DNA from: Saturnia japonica
Lineage: Eukaryota > Arthropoda > Insecta > Lepidoptera > Saturniidae
Assembly (NCBI GenBank): GCA_033032175.1
Contig: CM065321.1
Span: 17,506,501-17,570,500, forward strand
Direction of reading: 5' to 3'
Length of the DNA: 64,000 nt
A program made the position numbers and the translations under genes. The notes beneath the pieces are model-generated. The model saw nothing but the letters and a program-made list of their open reading frames with translations. It ran no database searches and was not told the origin of the DNA. Shown here one piece after another: positions 48,616-59,975 of the stretch; the stretch's first letter is position 1, and every line of letters begins with the position of its first letter.

Positions 48616-50482
48616 GAGCCATCAGTACTTCAAAACTATTATAGATTTATTATATTATATACAAAAAAAAAAACGTATTTTAAGTAATTTGTGAAGCAGA
48701 TGAATCTATAGTTTTATATTTTCTCTCTACATGGCGGTACTACAAGAATATAACTAAAGCATTCAGATTTTCCTTTAACCTTTATCTATAGTATCACTAA
48801 TTTTATATTTTAAATTAGTACATGTGCGCAAATACATTAAAAAAAAACATTTTTTTATCCTATATTCATACCATGGAACATTGGAGTAATTCTAGAAGCA
48901 GCACGACATTGGTATGAAGACCTGAGAATATTACAACTGGAGCCTTTTAAAAAAAAACCTTCAAGGTGTAAATTTTGGAAACAACAGTAAAAGATTCTTA
49001 GAAGTTAAAAAATTGTCCTAACCTTATTACTTAGCAGGTTTTCTCGCCTTCCCCGCCCTACCACATGGATTCCTGTATCGAGAATTAGTGATGACGTCAC
49101 TATACTTGGTACCACTGTACTTCTTCATTCACTTAGGTATTCATCATTATCTTATATAAAAGAAAACCAAAGATTCCCTGTAATTCTTGAAACAAAGGCG
49201 TCGAAAGTTTCACTCGGCTGGATTAGTATGAAAACTGAATGGCTGCATCCCGGAAGCCGCACAACTGCGAACTTATTTAATAACTGACGGTTAATCCCTG
49301 GTAGCTGTTCGCATCTACCAGCTTACTGCCTGACACTCACTCTGTGCTGTGCTATGGCTACACTACTCAAATGAATTTTATTTACTTTAAGCGTAAAAGT
49401 TATCTATGATTTATCTTTGTCGTACCTTGAAACCTTCTCCCGGCCAGTGTGTTCACTCCTTCTTACGACGTCAGATACTTTAAATGTAACGTGAAGAGAT
49501 ATTTATGCAGGCCGATGGCTTAAGATCTGTCGGTGGTCACCGTTGTGTTTGGATTGTGCTGGGCTTACCATCAGGGACAGTAACATCAATGTGCCGAATC
49601 ATTACTTTAAAAAAATCAGGAGTATTATCATAGGTAAAAGTATAATATAATTTGAGGAGATTTTTGTAAACACATCTGAGTAGTAAATCATAATATTTTA
49701 ATGTAAAACATAAAATTACTTTACATTGGTAAATAAATGCTTATAATATTTTTTTAAATAAATATATTACACTTCTTTTGTGTAACAAAATAAAAAATAC
49801 TCAAAACATTATTTTTTACATCATGATAAAGTTAGCCTTCAGTCAGAATAAGCAGTCAAAAATATTTTCAAAAGTAAAACTTTTATTTTTTACTTGTAAA
49901 AACAATTAATGACGTATAAAGTAAACTTCTATCTTAATTTTGATTAACTCGACTTAACTGTAGTAATAATAACTTAACTGACCCCTCTAATCTAGTTAAC
50001 AGAACTACTTTAAATCGGGATAAGTGATCTATAAATGCCATACTAGTTTTTTTATAGTCGTATAGATTTTTTTACAATAAAATGTAAAAGCCGACAAACT
50101 AAAAGTATGAGTCATTTGAAAGAACTACATTTTTATGACTTATTTTAAAATCTATAACGTCATGCATGCATGAAATGTAAAGCATGCTAATTTAACCGAC
50201 GAGTTCAAACACACGTAAGCGGGCGCAAGCGAGTTCTGTCTCTCTCTATCAATCTGCTAAACGAATATTTGATGACGTGAGTGCACAGCTACGAGTTCTT
50301 ATGAAATTGATGGTGTTTGACGCCATTTCCCCTCCTTGCTTTATACAATCAATATTTCATTCTGTTATGATTTTATTCATGAGTTTCAACGTATTATTAA
50401 GCTTGTATGTATGTATTGATCTCATTCTATGATGCCGTAAATTTTTTTAAGCGATGGTGGTTCGGTGGCGCCCAGCTCCGCG
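48616..50482. other. Gene-free stretch with a repeat fragment
   Basis: 49430-49610 has 'gtcggtggtcaccgttgtgt', 'tttggattgtgctgggctta' and 'gtgccgaatcatt', relatives of 3420 and 52000. The rest is AT-rich. Confidence 0.4.
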
Positions 50483-50579
50483 TTTTTTTTTTTCTTTTGA
50501 TCTGACTACACTGTTAGTCGCCTTAGGGGCCCTATCCAAAAACAGAGCCGCTGCGGCTTTTACAGCTTCACCAGACTTG
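50483..50579 (-). mobile_element. Short poly(A) retroposon, second copy
   Basis: Same element as 31908-32003, in the same orientation and ending in an A-rich tail. The flanks 'agctccgcg' and 'agttcagcg' match at 7 of 9 positions and may be an eroded target duplication. It has three extra bases ('gac') in the body relative to the first copy. Confidence 0.7.
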
Positions 50580-50974
50580 TAGTTCAGCGTCGATTAACGT
50601 GGGTTTAAATACTACAATGGGCTTGAACTTTCGCTTAAAGGAAATCCTCGATGTGAAATCATTATATGGCAGCCACCTAGCTAACTACTACTACCCGTTT
50701 CAAAAACTGTCGTCAAGTCCTTATCGGCCAGCACTAGTCTATTTATATCGATAATAGTGGCAAGAAATTTTTCCCATAAATAGTGAAGCTTTAGCTCTCG
50801 AGTCTCGGACCTTAGCACAGTTACTCCTGCCAGGCTCTCGTGTATTTAGAACTAACCAGCACCGACTCAGCTTGGAAGTTCACATTTATTCTTCAGTATG
50901 TCTAAATAGAAAAAAATACTATTACTCAATACTTATATAATTAACTTGAATATTAGATTATAGTTTTACTGTAA

Positions 50975-51334
50975 CTAGCGGTCGACAATGATCGACATTC
51001 GACCGGCGACATTTTAATCATAGACTATTTTCTGTTTGACATTTGCAGTATGAACCTAAACAATGAATATTATATCACTTGCTGTCACTTTTCATTGAGT
51101 GAAAATGTCAATATTTTCGGGGGTCTAAGTTCAATGGCACTTGTCGGTTTAGGATTCGCAGTATTAATTTATTTTATTTAATATATTAGTAACAGATATT
51201 ATAGATAAATTTTAGTTTCGTGCACTCCTTCTCCATATAAACTTTAACCATGCTAAATCTCACAGTCTTCCATGCACGCATTACAATTAAAAAATGTTAC
51301 AAAGTTTTTGCTTCACGTATTAATATAATGATGA
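50975..51334 (-). mobile_element. Non-autonomous Helitron-like element, copy 7
   Basis: Reverse-oriented. CTAG at 50975-50978 lies next to a host A. The 5' TC boundary is at 51334 or 51331 (a local 'gat' repeat makes it ambiguous). Full-length. Confidence 0.76.
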
Positions 51335-51710
51335 TACTAAAGGTGTACCGCGGCTTCATACGCGTTTGTTATACAATAATTAGTTTCTTCTCGTAATTTT
51401 ATTTTTTACCATATTATTGATAATTTATATAGTTTATCATTAAAGGAATTATGTGTACAAAATTTCATAAAAAATACATGTATATACAGAAATATATATT
51501 TATTAATATAATTGTGCTAGAAAACAGTCTATAGAGAAAATATAATGCGACGCCACATCATCCCGGGATCCGTTCAAGTGTGACGTGATATATAATGTTA
51601 ACAGTATGAATAAACCGTAAAAATAAATAATCCCAATTTGAATAATGGTTGATTAACTGCGCAACAGCGCGGGGGTCCAAATAATCTCCAAATAGCTCGC
51701 GGGCTCGCGA
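51335..51710. other. AT-rich stretch with a repeat fragment
   Basis: 51345-51490 resembles the 'gtaccgcggcttcatacgcg'-headed repeats. Nothing else is seen. Confidence 0.4.
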
Positions 51711-51748
51711 GGGACGCAGGGAGCGCGAGGGGACGCAGGGAGCGCGAG
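51711..51748. repeat. Perfect 19-bp tandem duplication, GC-rich
   Basis: Two exact copies of gggacgcagggagcgcgag within a CpG-rich patch (51670-51755). Confidence 0.9.
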
Positions 51749-51999
51749 GCAGATGAAATTAATTTTATGGACATTTAACACACCCCTAAACCGCCGCGTT
51801 TTATTCTTTTTTTATCTGCAACGTTTCTCTTTTAGATGATACAGTTTGTAAATAACTGTTGATGTATCAAGACTTACGAGAGAATTATTTTTTAAACTAG
51901 GTACATCCATTAATTACAGAAATATATTAAATCATTTACAAATTAAATAGGTAATATTTTAATATAACAACATGTCGGGGTGGTAGGGCTGTTTTACCC

Positions 52000-52352
52000 A
52001 ACTGGGCCGCGACCACCATACATGTGGTGGAAAGCCCGTCATAGTGACTAGCTTTTGCGTGTCACGTTTCAGGATCAGCTTGTGCAGCAGGCCGGCACGA
52101 CAGCGGTGACTGTGTATGGATTTCGATCTCTCGATGATCGCCGTTGTGTTAGGATGGTACCGTGCTTACTTACCATCAGCAGCAGTACCGTCAATTCGCT
52201 GAACTATTATAAAAAAACACGGGAAAAATCAAAATAATCTATATTCAATTTAGGCCCTAAGAAGGCATGTATGAACGTCAATACACTACTGCCGGTTCGG
52301 AAAATATCCCAGCCATCGATATGAACCGGTAAGAAACTCGATCGGGCATAAT
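52000..52352. repeat. Dispersed repeat fragments
   Basis: 52000-52200 resembles 49530-49600 and 3420-3540 ('gatcgccgttgtgttaggat', 'cttaccatcagcagcagta'). 52241-52352 is the inverse of the 4514 LINE-tail repeat ('caatttaggccctaagaagg'). Confidence 0.5.
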
Positions 52353-52746
52353 CGGGTTTATGTATCCAAGAGATATCAATATATTGTTTTCACTCTAATT
52401 ATACTGTTTTAGAAAATTTATAGTGACATCACTGAGCTCCTCTTTGAAATATTTCTTATTAACCTTTCGAAAACGCATAATTCGTTCTTTGTATAAATAC
52501 ATACACTCATAGACATATTTAGAGGAACGCAAATTTCGTACTGGTCATATATATACCCGTATTATGTAATTTGAAAAAAGAAGATATTGAATAGAATTCT
52601 ACTATCATCTTTTTTTACCATCTGTTAATTTCCATGATACGTAGTATATGAAATTCTGCGGGTTATTGTTGTTTTCAACAAATTTAACATTATTTCTATT
52701 TTTATGATAAAAATTGTTATTATTGGACTTCGTATGATAAGATTGA

Positions 52747-53272
52747 GTGATAATACCGCATCTGAGACGCGTTGCTCAGCTTTATGAAGCTGTAACTTTA
52801 ATTGTAACTTACAATGTTAAACGATACCGGCAAACTGGAGAGCATACAAGACGTAAAGGACAATCTCGCAAAAGAGTAACAACAGAAAGAAACAACAGAT
52901 TTATTGAGGACAGTGTCCTCAGAAACCGCACTTCGATTTCTTCCAATCTACGAAACAAGCTGGAGGAAGTTCGACAAGTGACAGTTAGCACCAAAACGAC
53001 GAAGAAGACTTAAGGCGGCTGGTGTAGGGACGTCCTTGCCCGCCAGAGGGCCTTTGCACACCGCAGCTCATCGAGTAGCTCGTTCCAACTTTGCTTGTTT
53101 GCACCGAAATTAGGATGTTGATGCTTAGAGAAAAGTACTATTTAATGATGAGTCCAGATTCTCTCTTAAGTCAGATGTTGGAATGGTCAAATTACGGAGA
53201 ACACGGAGAAAGATATGCTGAATGTGACATTGTTGGAAAAGAGGCTTGTGGTGGAGGGCCATTAATGGAATA
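52747..53272 (+). pseudogene. Tc1-like transposase pseudogene
   Basis: Relic of a Tc1-family transposase spread over three frames. 52747-53013 covers the second half of the paired-like DNA-binding region (VKRYRQTGEHTRRKGQSRKR, then LRNKLEEVRQVTVSTKTT). After a frameshift near 52995 comes LKAAGVGTSLPARGPLHTAA and, past two stops, the first catalytic block VLFNDESRFSLKSD with its Asp kept. A second frameshift leads to GERYAECDIVGKEACGGG, ending at 53272. The remaining two catalytic residues and both inverted ends were not found, so the copy is truncated and inactive. Confidence 0.82.
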
Positions 53273-54014
53273 AAACAATTTAAAAAATATTGCTTTAATA
53301 ATTCTGCTCTCGTGGATGGCATTTAACCAACTTTTACGTAAATTTTTGGGACCTTGAAACCGAAGGGTTCATTAACGTAGTTTAAAAAGATCCTGGAATT
53401 GAACATAACGAAACTCACTTTATTAGATGTTATGAAAGTTAATTATTTTATCACATTTAATTCAGTCCATATTCACAAAATTCAATGTATAAATGTTCGA
53501 AATAATGATGTAGGGTTGAAAAGCCCATGAAAGCCAATTAAACTGCGTTACAGAGTTGTTTCTTTGCTTTGGAGTTAATGATTAATGTCTCTCGCCTGCG
53601 GCTAGCCGATAATGGCGACCGCATCGTCATTCCACTCCACGCTTAGCCACGCCGTCTCCACAATATTATAACAGAATAACGTTTTTCAAACTTGTGTAAC
53701 GCTTTAATTAAAACTCTGTTTACACGCTTCAAAGTTTTCACATTAGGGTATATCACGAAATTAGTATATCAGTTATTTAATTTAATGAAATTAACACGAT
53801 TTTAGTGTTAAATTCATACGTATTCAAGTAATCTTATATTTTAGTAATAATAATAGCAGCGTGAACGTATTATAACGAAATCCTTAAAAGTGAGGTGTGA
53901 TTACTCATTTATATTCTGGCTGGTCTCGGTGTCTCAAAACTCCTGCGCAAGGCTTATTACTAGGTCACAGAACAGTTTTAAGTACCTTTTGATTAATAAA
54001 TATATATTGGTGCG
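53273..54014. other. AT-rich gene-free stretch
   Basis: Nothing recognised; possibly degraded remainder of the Tc1-like element. A GC-richer patch lies at 53580-53665. Confidence 0.35.
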
Positions 54015-54207
54015 AGTGATTTGCTCGTACTGCACACGAGTGCCGTACAACGGAGACTCTGAGCCACTAAGGTAATAAGCCATGTAAAATAAGCGCGGAC
54101 CCGAAGCGGAGCCGGCCGCCTATTATACAATGTGCTACGTCAATCTATACAGAGCGGGACCGCGCACCGAGGGCGCGAACGCGACGGAAACGATTCCCTC
54201 GTACTCT

Positions 54208-54233
54208 GTATATAACCGACGGCGGTTATATAC
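54208..54233. other. Perfect inverted repeat (hairpin), unit 1
   Basis: An 11-bp perfect stem (gtatataaccg and its complement) with a 4-base loop. It could extrude or form an RNA stem-loop. The second copy is at 57424-57449. Confidence 0.85.
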
Positions 54234-54579
54234 ACGCTACGACGCTACGGTAACCAGCTGTCTGGAAACCAGTGCGTGCGAGCCCCTCTCACTACGTGCG
54301 ACCAACCCTGTTCACACCCGAAACTACTAGGCGTGAAGAGGGCGAAACATCAAGGTACACACACGCAGTGAGGTGCCTGCTGGTAGGCGCGGCGATGACG
54401 TAGCACGGAGCGGAATGGACTGGGTCGCTGGCGGGTTGAACTTAGTGAAGATGCGAAGAAATGACACACAGGCACCACAATAAAATTTGCTGAATTCTTC
54501 AAGACAATACACTTTGTTAATACTATATCTTCTGGGTACGGTTTCTTCCAGTTTCTTGAGTCTTGATTCTTATCGTCAA

Positions 54580-54619
54580 ACAGAGCCGCTGCGGCTTTTA
54601 CAGCTTCACCGGACTTGGG
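54580..54619 (-). repeat. 40-bp piece of the short retroposon, unit 1
   Basis: Matches the first 40 bp of the 96-bp retroposon at 31908-32003, but without the poly(A) end. It lies about 450 bp downstream of the jockey-type stop codon on the same strand, as expected for part of that LINE's 3' untranslated region. Confidence 0.75.
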
Positions 54620-55066
54620 GGCGAGCGCTTAGGGCACTCAGCCGCGAAAGTTTGTGACGACCCGCACGAGGGTGCCAGAGTGGCCGAACCTCGGCTCGGG
54701 CGGTCGTCGCGAATGCGAAAAAGTCGCGATCTAACTAATTCCCTAATCTTAGGAGAATTCGAGCTAACTAATATATACTCATATGCACGTTCCCCTCCTC
54801 CTGGGAGGAAGGAGTGGACCATGCGTATGTGTATTTAATAATCGGAATGGTTTTTCTACACTAACTAGCGCAATAGTCTAACTAGCGCAAAAAAAGAAAA
54901 AAAAAAAAAGGTCCCTTACAGAACCTATGTACCTGTGTGGTGTGCACGTGTGTGTGTTCATACGTGTGTAATGTTGTGTGTGGGTAACTAAGTGTTGCAC
55001 GTATAGTGTCACTTTGTATCGCGCGGGCGGCTGCCTGACCCAAGGGCTTCACACCGAGGAACGGAC

Positions 55067-55936
55067 CTAGGCTTGGGTTGCCGCTAGAGAGGGTGGACGT
55101 GACGGGTGTGCGGGAGCGAAGTTGACCGCCCGTCCTCTGCGGAGAGAACGGTGGTTACGCGGGCGTGGGCGGTGGCACGCTCTGTTTGGAGAGACGGTGT
55201 CGGCGTAGAACGCGTTAGCTTTTTCGGTTTGGTCGGGCGGGTCAGTGAATATATTACGCGGCCGGCGTTTTCTCCGGCAGGCGTTGGGGTCGGGAACATA
55301 AGAAGCTGCCGCTTTTATTAAGGGGTTCGCGTGGTTCGACGCGGTGTCGAAATACGAGCGAGAAAGGTGTTTGGCATATGCATGTATCGAGGGAAGGTCC
55401 ATATCTCTATGGAGATCCTCCATACGAACAAACCAGGGGGCACCGGTAAGGCGGTGAAGAAATTTGTTCTGGATAGCTTGTAAGCGTTCCCAGTTATAAC
55501 TTGGCATATGTGCGAACGCAACGCAGCTATATGTCATGATCGGACGGATACACATCTTGTAGAGCGTAAGCTTGTGTCTCGTGGACATTTTGCTTGCAGC
55601 ACATAACAGAGGATGCAGTCGGGCGAGGGTCCAGGAGGCCCTTTTCCTAACCAGATTGATGTGGCGTATAAAGGAGAGTCTACTGTCTAGGGTTACACCT
55701 AGATATTTGGTCGCCTTTTCCCAGGGGATCGGATTACCGAAGAGTTCAAGGGGATTGTCCTTGAGTTTTTGCGGTATCTGTGTGGCGGTTTTGTCGAAGA
55801 GCACCGCTGCGCTCTTCGTGGGGTTTATGGCTATTCGCCAGTCGTTAAACCACTTCCCGAGAGTGGTCACGGCTCTTTGGATTCTACATTTGAGGTTTCT
55901 CGTTTGCTACGCTCGTTTGCCCCGGCAGAACGCCTT
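55067..55936 (-). pseudogene. Jockey-type LINE reverse transcriptase, 5'-truncated, unit 1
   Basis: Minus-strand C-terminal portion of a jockey-clade reverse transcriptase. The open frame runs from 55906 (after a TAG at 55907-55909) to a stop at 55067; the first ~20 residues precede the GTG at 55870. Landmarks in order: LGKWFNDWRIAINPTKSAAV (palm, after the catalytic box), ATKYLGVTLDSRLSF (the motif after it), RKRASWTLARLHPLL, LYKMCIRPIMTYSCVAF, LQAIQNKFLHRLTGAPWFVR, and a Pro/Arg-rich tail. Upstream, AFCRGKRA still matches the region just after the FADD box, but the box itself and everything before it are missing. Dead copy. Confidence 0.88.
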
Positions 55937-56633
55937 TTATATGGTTTGCCGGAGAGCGAGACGGACGATGGCGTCTCTATCCGTACTGCTCATTACCAAA
56001 CTTGGGTGTGGTCCGTTAACCGCGGTAATGCGCAGTGGTTGCAATATTGCTGTCTCTGTCTATTATTATTATTACTTGTATACAGAATACAATAAATTGT
56101 TAATATCTCTAATTACAGTTATTCAATTACAATAAAAACTATTTCACATCAATGTAGACACAAATACCTATTCAAAAACACTAACTTTAACATTATAGGT
56201 TAATAAACACGGGAGATATAAAGCATTAAACATTGCAACCTTAAAACGTCTTGCGACTCGTTACATACGCACTATTTGAGCTTACAAACATTATAAAACA
56301 CATACAGAAGGCTATTTTACTTATATAACACAAAACATTACGTATAACTTCTACAAAATATGAATTATTGACAATATATGATTTTAGTACTTTAAGTGAT
56401 TATTTTTATTAGATTACGCACATTTTCATGACTTATATATTGTTCTTACATACCTACACGCTATAGTAACATATTCAAAACATTAGAAACATTTAATTAT
56501 TGATCGTTTGTGCAAATTATTCATCCTTACAACTTATATTTACAAATGTTATGCTTATATCATTACGCTTAGGCTTATGCGTCGCTAACACCATGCCTAA
56601 AACGATAAGCCTTGAAATGGACTATTCGTACTT

Positions 56634-56759
56634 GGCGAAGGGTTACATACTTTACGACTGTGGAATTCGCTTCCTATCAACATCCAACTAGCCAACTCTC
56701 GGGATTCCTTCAAGTATTCACTACGTAGGTTTTACTTGGAGCAATTGAATATTGGATAG
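56634..56759 (+). pseudogene. C-terminal tail of another LINE reverse transcriptase, unit 1
   Basis: Plus-strand frame ending at TAG 56757-56759, with LWNSLPINIQLANSRDSFKY and SLRRFYLEQ. The 'LWNSLP...S...FK..L..' ending is typical of the C terminus of jockey/CR1-type polymerases. Its strand and sequence differ from the jockey fragment in the same unit, so it comes from a separate insertion. No catalytic part remains. Confidence 0.65.
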
Positions 56760-57423
56760 TGTTGGAAATGTACATTAGCTCACATCGTGAGATGGCGAGA
56801 TCGCAGAAAAGCCTGTGATAGGCGGGCGAATGGCAGGTGCAACTGTTCGGCGAAGCCCTCGCCCCCCTTGCTCGGCGGCACTGCTGGTGTAAGCACGCGC
56901 AGTAGTCATCATCGTGCCTTTGAGTGCCGCGCTTCTGCTTGTGCTTTGGACAGTGCTACGTCACACGTAATTTTCGGTAGTGTCTTAGTTGGATTTTTCC
57001 TTGTATTTTATAACGTTGAGTTGATGTCCAAGGAGTTTTGTTGAACTGATTGTTTGCGGTGCTAGTGTCCTACCATTTCAGGCGGTTACATCCACCTACA
57101 TACAATTCACTCCACACACATATGCTTCACAACTGGGCCCATCCAGGTATCAGGAATACCGCCCGCGCCTGACGAGGTGAGTCTCCTTTTGTTTGTAATC
57201 AATTACTGCGTATCGAAGCAATAGGTTCGAAGTGATTTGCTCGTACTGCACACGAGTGCCGTACAACGGAGACTCTGAGCCACTAAGGTAATAAGCCATG
57301 TAAAATAAGCGCGGACCCGAAGCGGAGCCGGCCGCCTATTATACAATGTGCTACGTCAATCTATACAGAGCGGGACCGCGCACCGAGGGCGCGAACGCGA
57401 CGGAAACGATTCCCTCGTACTCT

Positions 57424-57449
57424 GTATATAACCGACGGCGGTTATATAC
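57424..57449. other. Perfect inverted repeat (hairpin), unit 2
   Basis: Second copy of the hairpin at 54208-54233. Confidence 0.85.
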
Positions 57450-57795
57450 ACGCTACGACGCTACGGTAACCAGCTGTCTGGAAACCAGTGCGTGCGAGCC
57501 CCTCTCACTACGTGCGACCAACCCTGTTCACACCCGAAACTACTAGGCGTGAAGAGGGCGAAACATCAAGGTACACACACGCAGTGAGGTGCCTGCTGGT
57601 AGGCGCGGCGATGACGTAGCACGGAGCGGAATGGACTGGGTCGCTGGCGGGTTGAACTTAGTGAAGATGCGAAGAAATGACACACAGGCACCACAATAAA
57701 ATTTGCTGAATTCTTCAAGACAATACACTTTGTTAATACTATATCTTCTGGGTACGGTTTCTTCCAGTTTCTTGAGTCTTGATTCTTATCGTCAA

Positions 57796-57835
57796 ACAGA
57801 GCCGCTGCGGCTTTTACAGCTTCACCGGACTTGGG
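57796..57835 (-). repeat. 40-bp piece of the short retroposon, unit 2
   Basis: Second copy of 54580-54619. Confidence 0.75.
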
Positions 57836-58282
57836 GGCGAGCGCTTAGGGCACTCAGCCGCGAAAGTTTGTGACGACCCGCACGAGGGTGCCAGAGTGGC
57901 CGAACCTCGGCTCGGGCGGTCGTCGCGAATGCGAAAAAGTCGCGATCTAACTAATTCCCTAATCTTAGGAGAATTCGAGCTAACTAATATATACTCATAT
58001 GCACGTTCCCCTCCTCCTGGGAGGAAGGAGTGGACCATGCGTATGTGTATTTAATAATCGGAATGGTTTTTCTACACTAACTAGCGCAATAGTCTAACTA
58101 GCGCAAAAAAAGAAAAAAAAAAAAAGGTCCCTTACAGAACCTATGTACCTGTGTGGTGTGCACGTGTGTGTGTTCATACGTGTGTAATGTTGTGTGTGGG
58201 TAACTAAGTGTTGCACGTATAGTGTCACTTTGTATCGCGCGGGCGGCTGCCTGACCCAAGGGCTTCACACCGAGGAACGGAC

Positions 58283-59152
58283 CTAGGCTTGGGTTGCCGC
58301 TAGAGAGGGTGGACGTGACGGGTGTGCGGGAGCGAAGTTGACCGCCCGTCCTCTGCGGAGAGAACGGTGGTTACGCGGGCGTGGGCGGTGGCACGCTCTG
58401 TTTGGAGAGACGGTGTCGGCGTAGAACGCGTTAGCTTTTTCGGTTTGGTCGGGCGGGTCAGTGAATATATTACGCGGCCGGCGTTTTCTCCGGCAGGCGT
58501 TGGGGTCGGGAACATAAGAAGCTGCCGCTTTTATTAAGGGGTTCGCGTGGTTCGACGCGGTGTCGAAATACGAGCGAGAAAGGTGTTTGGCATATGCATG
58601 TATCGAGGGAAGGTCCATATCTCTATGGAGATCCTCCATACGAACAAACCAGGGGGCACCGGTAAGGCGGTGAAGAAATTTGTTCTGGATAGCTTGTAAG
58701 CGTTCCCAGTTATAACTTGGCATATGTGCGAACGCAACGCAGCTATATGTCATGATCGGACGGATACACATCTTGTAGAGCGTAAGCTTGTGTCTCGTGG
58801 ACATTTTGCTTGCAGCACATAACAGAGGATGCAGTCGGGCGAGGGTCCAGGAGGCCCTTTTCCTAACCAGATTGATGTGGCGTATAAAGGAGAGTCTACT
58901 GTCTAGGGTTACACCTAGATATTTGGTCGCCTTTTCCCAGGGGATCGGATTACCGAAGAGTTCAAGGGGATTGTCCTTGAGTTTTTGCGGTATCTGTGTG
59001 GCGGTTTTGTCGAAGAGCACCGCTGCGCTCTTCGTGGGGTTTATGGCTATTCGCCAGTCGTTAAACCACTTCCCGAGAGTGGTCACGGCTCTTTGGATTC
59101 TACATTTGAGGTTTCTCGTTTGCTACGCTCGTTTGCCCCGGCAGAACGCCTT
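58283..59152 (-). pseudogene. Jockey-type LINE reverse transcriptase, 5'-truncated, unit 2
   Basis: Identical to 55067-55936, including the upstream in-frame TAG and the missing catalytic box. That a decayed fragment is identical in both units shows the duplication came after the decay. Confidence 0.88.
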
Positions 59153-59849
59153 TTATATGGTTTGCCGGAGAGCGAGACGGACGATGGCGTCTCTATCCGT
59201 ACTGCTCATTACCAAACTTGGGTGTGGTCCGTTAACCGCGGTAATGCGCAGTGGTTGCAATATTGCTGTCTCTGTCTATTATTATTATTACTTGTATACA
59301 GAATACAATAAATTGTTAATATCTCTAATTACAGTTATTCAATTACAATAAAAACTATTTCACATCAATGTAGACACAAATACCTATTCAAAAACACTAA
59401 CTTTAACATTATAGGTTAATAAACACGGGAGATATAAAGCATTAAACATTGCAACCTTAAAACGTCTTGCGACTCGTTACATACGCACTATTTGAGCTTA
59501 CAAACATTATAAAACACATACAGAAGGCTATTTTACTTATATAACACAAAACATTACGTATAACTTCTACAAAATATGAATTATTGACAATATATGATTT
59601 TAGTACTTTAAGTGATTATTTTTATTAGATTACGCACATTTTCATGACTTATATATTGTTCTTACATACCTACACGCTATAGTAACATATTCAAAACATT
59701 AGAAACATTTAATTATTGATCGTTTGTGCAAATTATTCATCCTTACAACTTATATTTACAAATGTTATGCTTATATCATTACGCTTAGGCTTATGCGTCG
59801 CTAACACCATGCCTAAAACGATAAGCCTTGAAATGGACTATTCGTACTT

Positions 59850-59975
59850 GGCGAAGGGTTACATACTTTACGACTGTGGAATTCGCTTCCTATCAACATC
59901 CAACTAGCCAACTCTCGGGATTCCTTCAAGTATTCACTACGTAGGTTTTACTTGGAGCAATTGAATATTGGATAG
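59850..59975 (+). pseudogene. C-terminal tail of another LINE reverse transcriptase, unit 2
   Basis: Identical to 56634-56759. Confidence 0.65.

Larger units (their letters stand above)
54015..57230. repeat. 3,216-bp tandem duplication, unit 1
   Basis: Everything from 54015 to 57230 recurs, apparently without a difference, at 57231-60446. The first base outside the left copy does not match the base at the internal junction, and the match past the right copy stops after one base (60447), so the borders are exact. The unit is GC-rich over 54070-56050, unlike its surroundings. It holds a minus-strand jockey-type fragment, a plus-strand LINE tail, a 40-bp piece of the short retroposon and a perfect hairpin. 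The other open frames in it (54130-54330, 54563-54838, 56787-57044) have no recognisable protein. Confidence 0.95.

Noticed and set aside
3031..51334. CRISPR array or satellite made of the seven similar ~340-bp copies
   Set aside because: The copies are dispersed over 48 kb, lie in both orientations and each has Helitron-type ends. They are transposons in a eukaryotic genome.
54888..54910. Poly(A) tail of a LINE on the plus strand in the tandem unit
   Set aside because: The A-run is interrupted by a G, and the only polymerase fragment next to it lies on the opposite strand, so it would be a poly(T) in that element.
55572..56135. 187-codon plus-strand frame and its copy at 58788-59351
   Set aside because: It runs antisense to the jockey reverse transcriptase, whose motifs are clear. 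It is a shadow of that GC-rich coding sequence.
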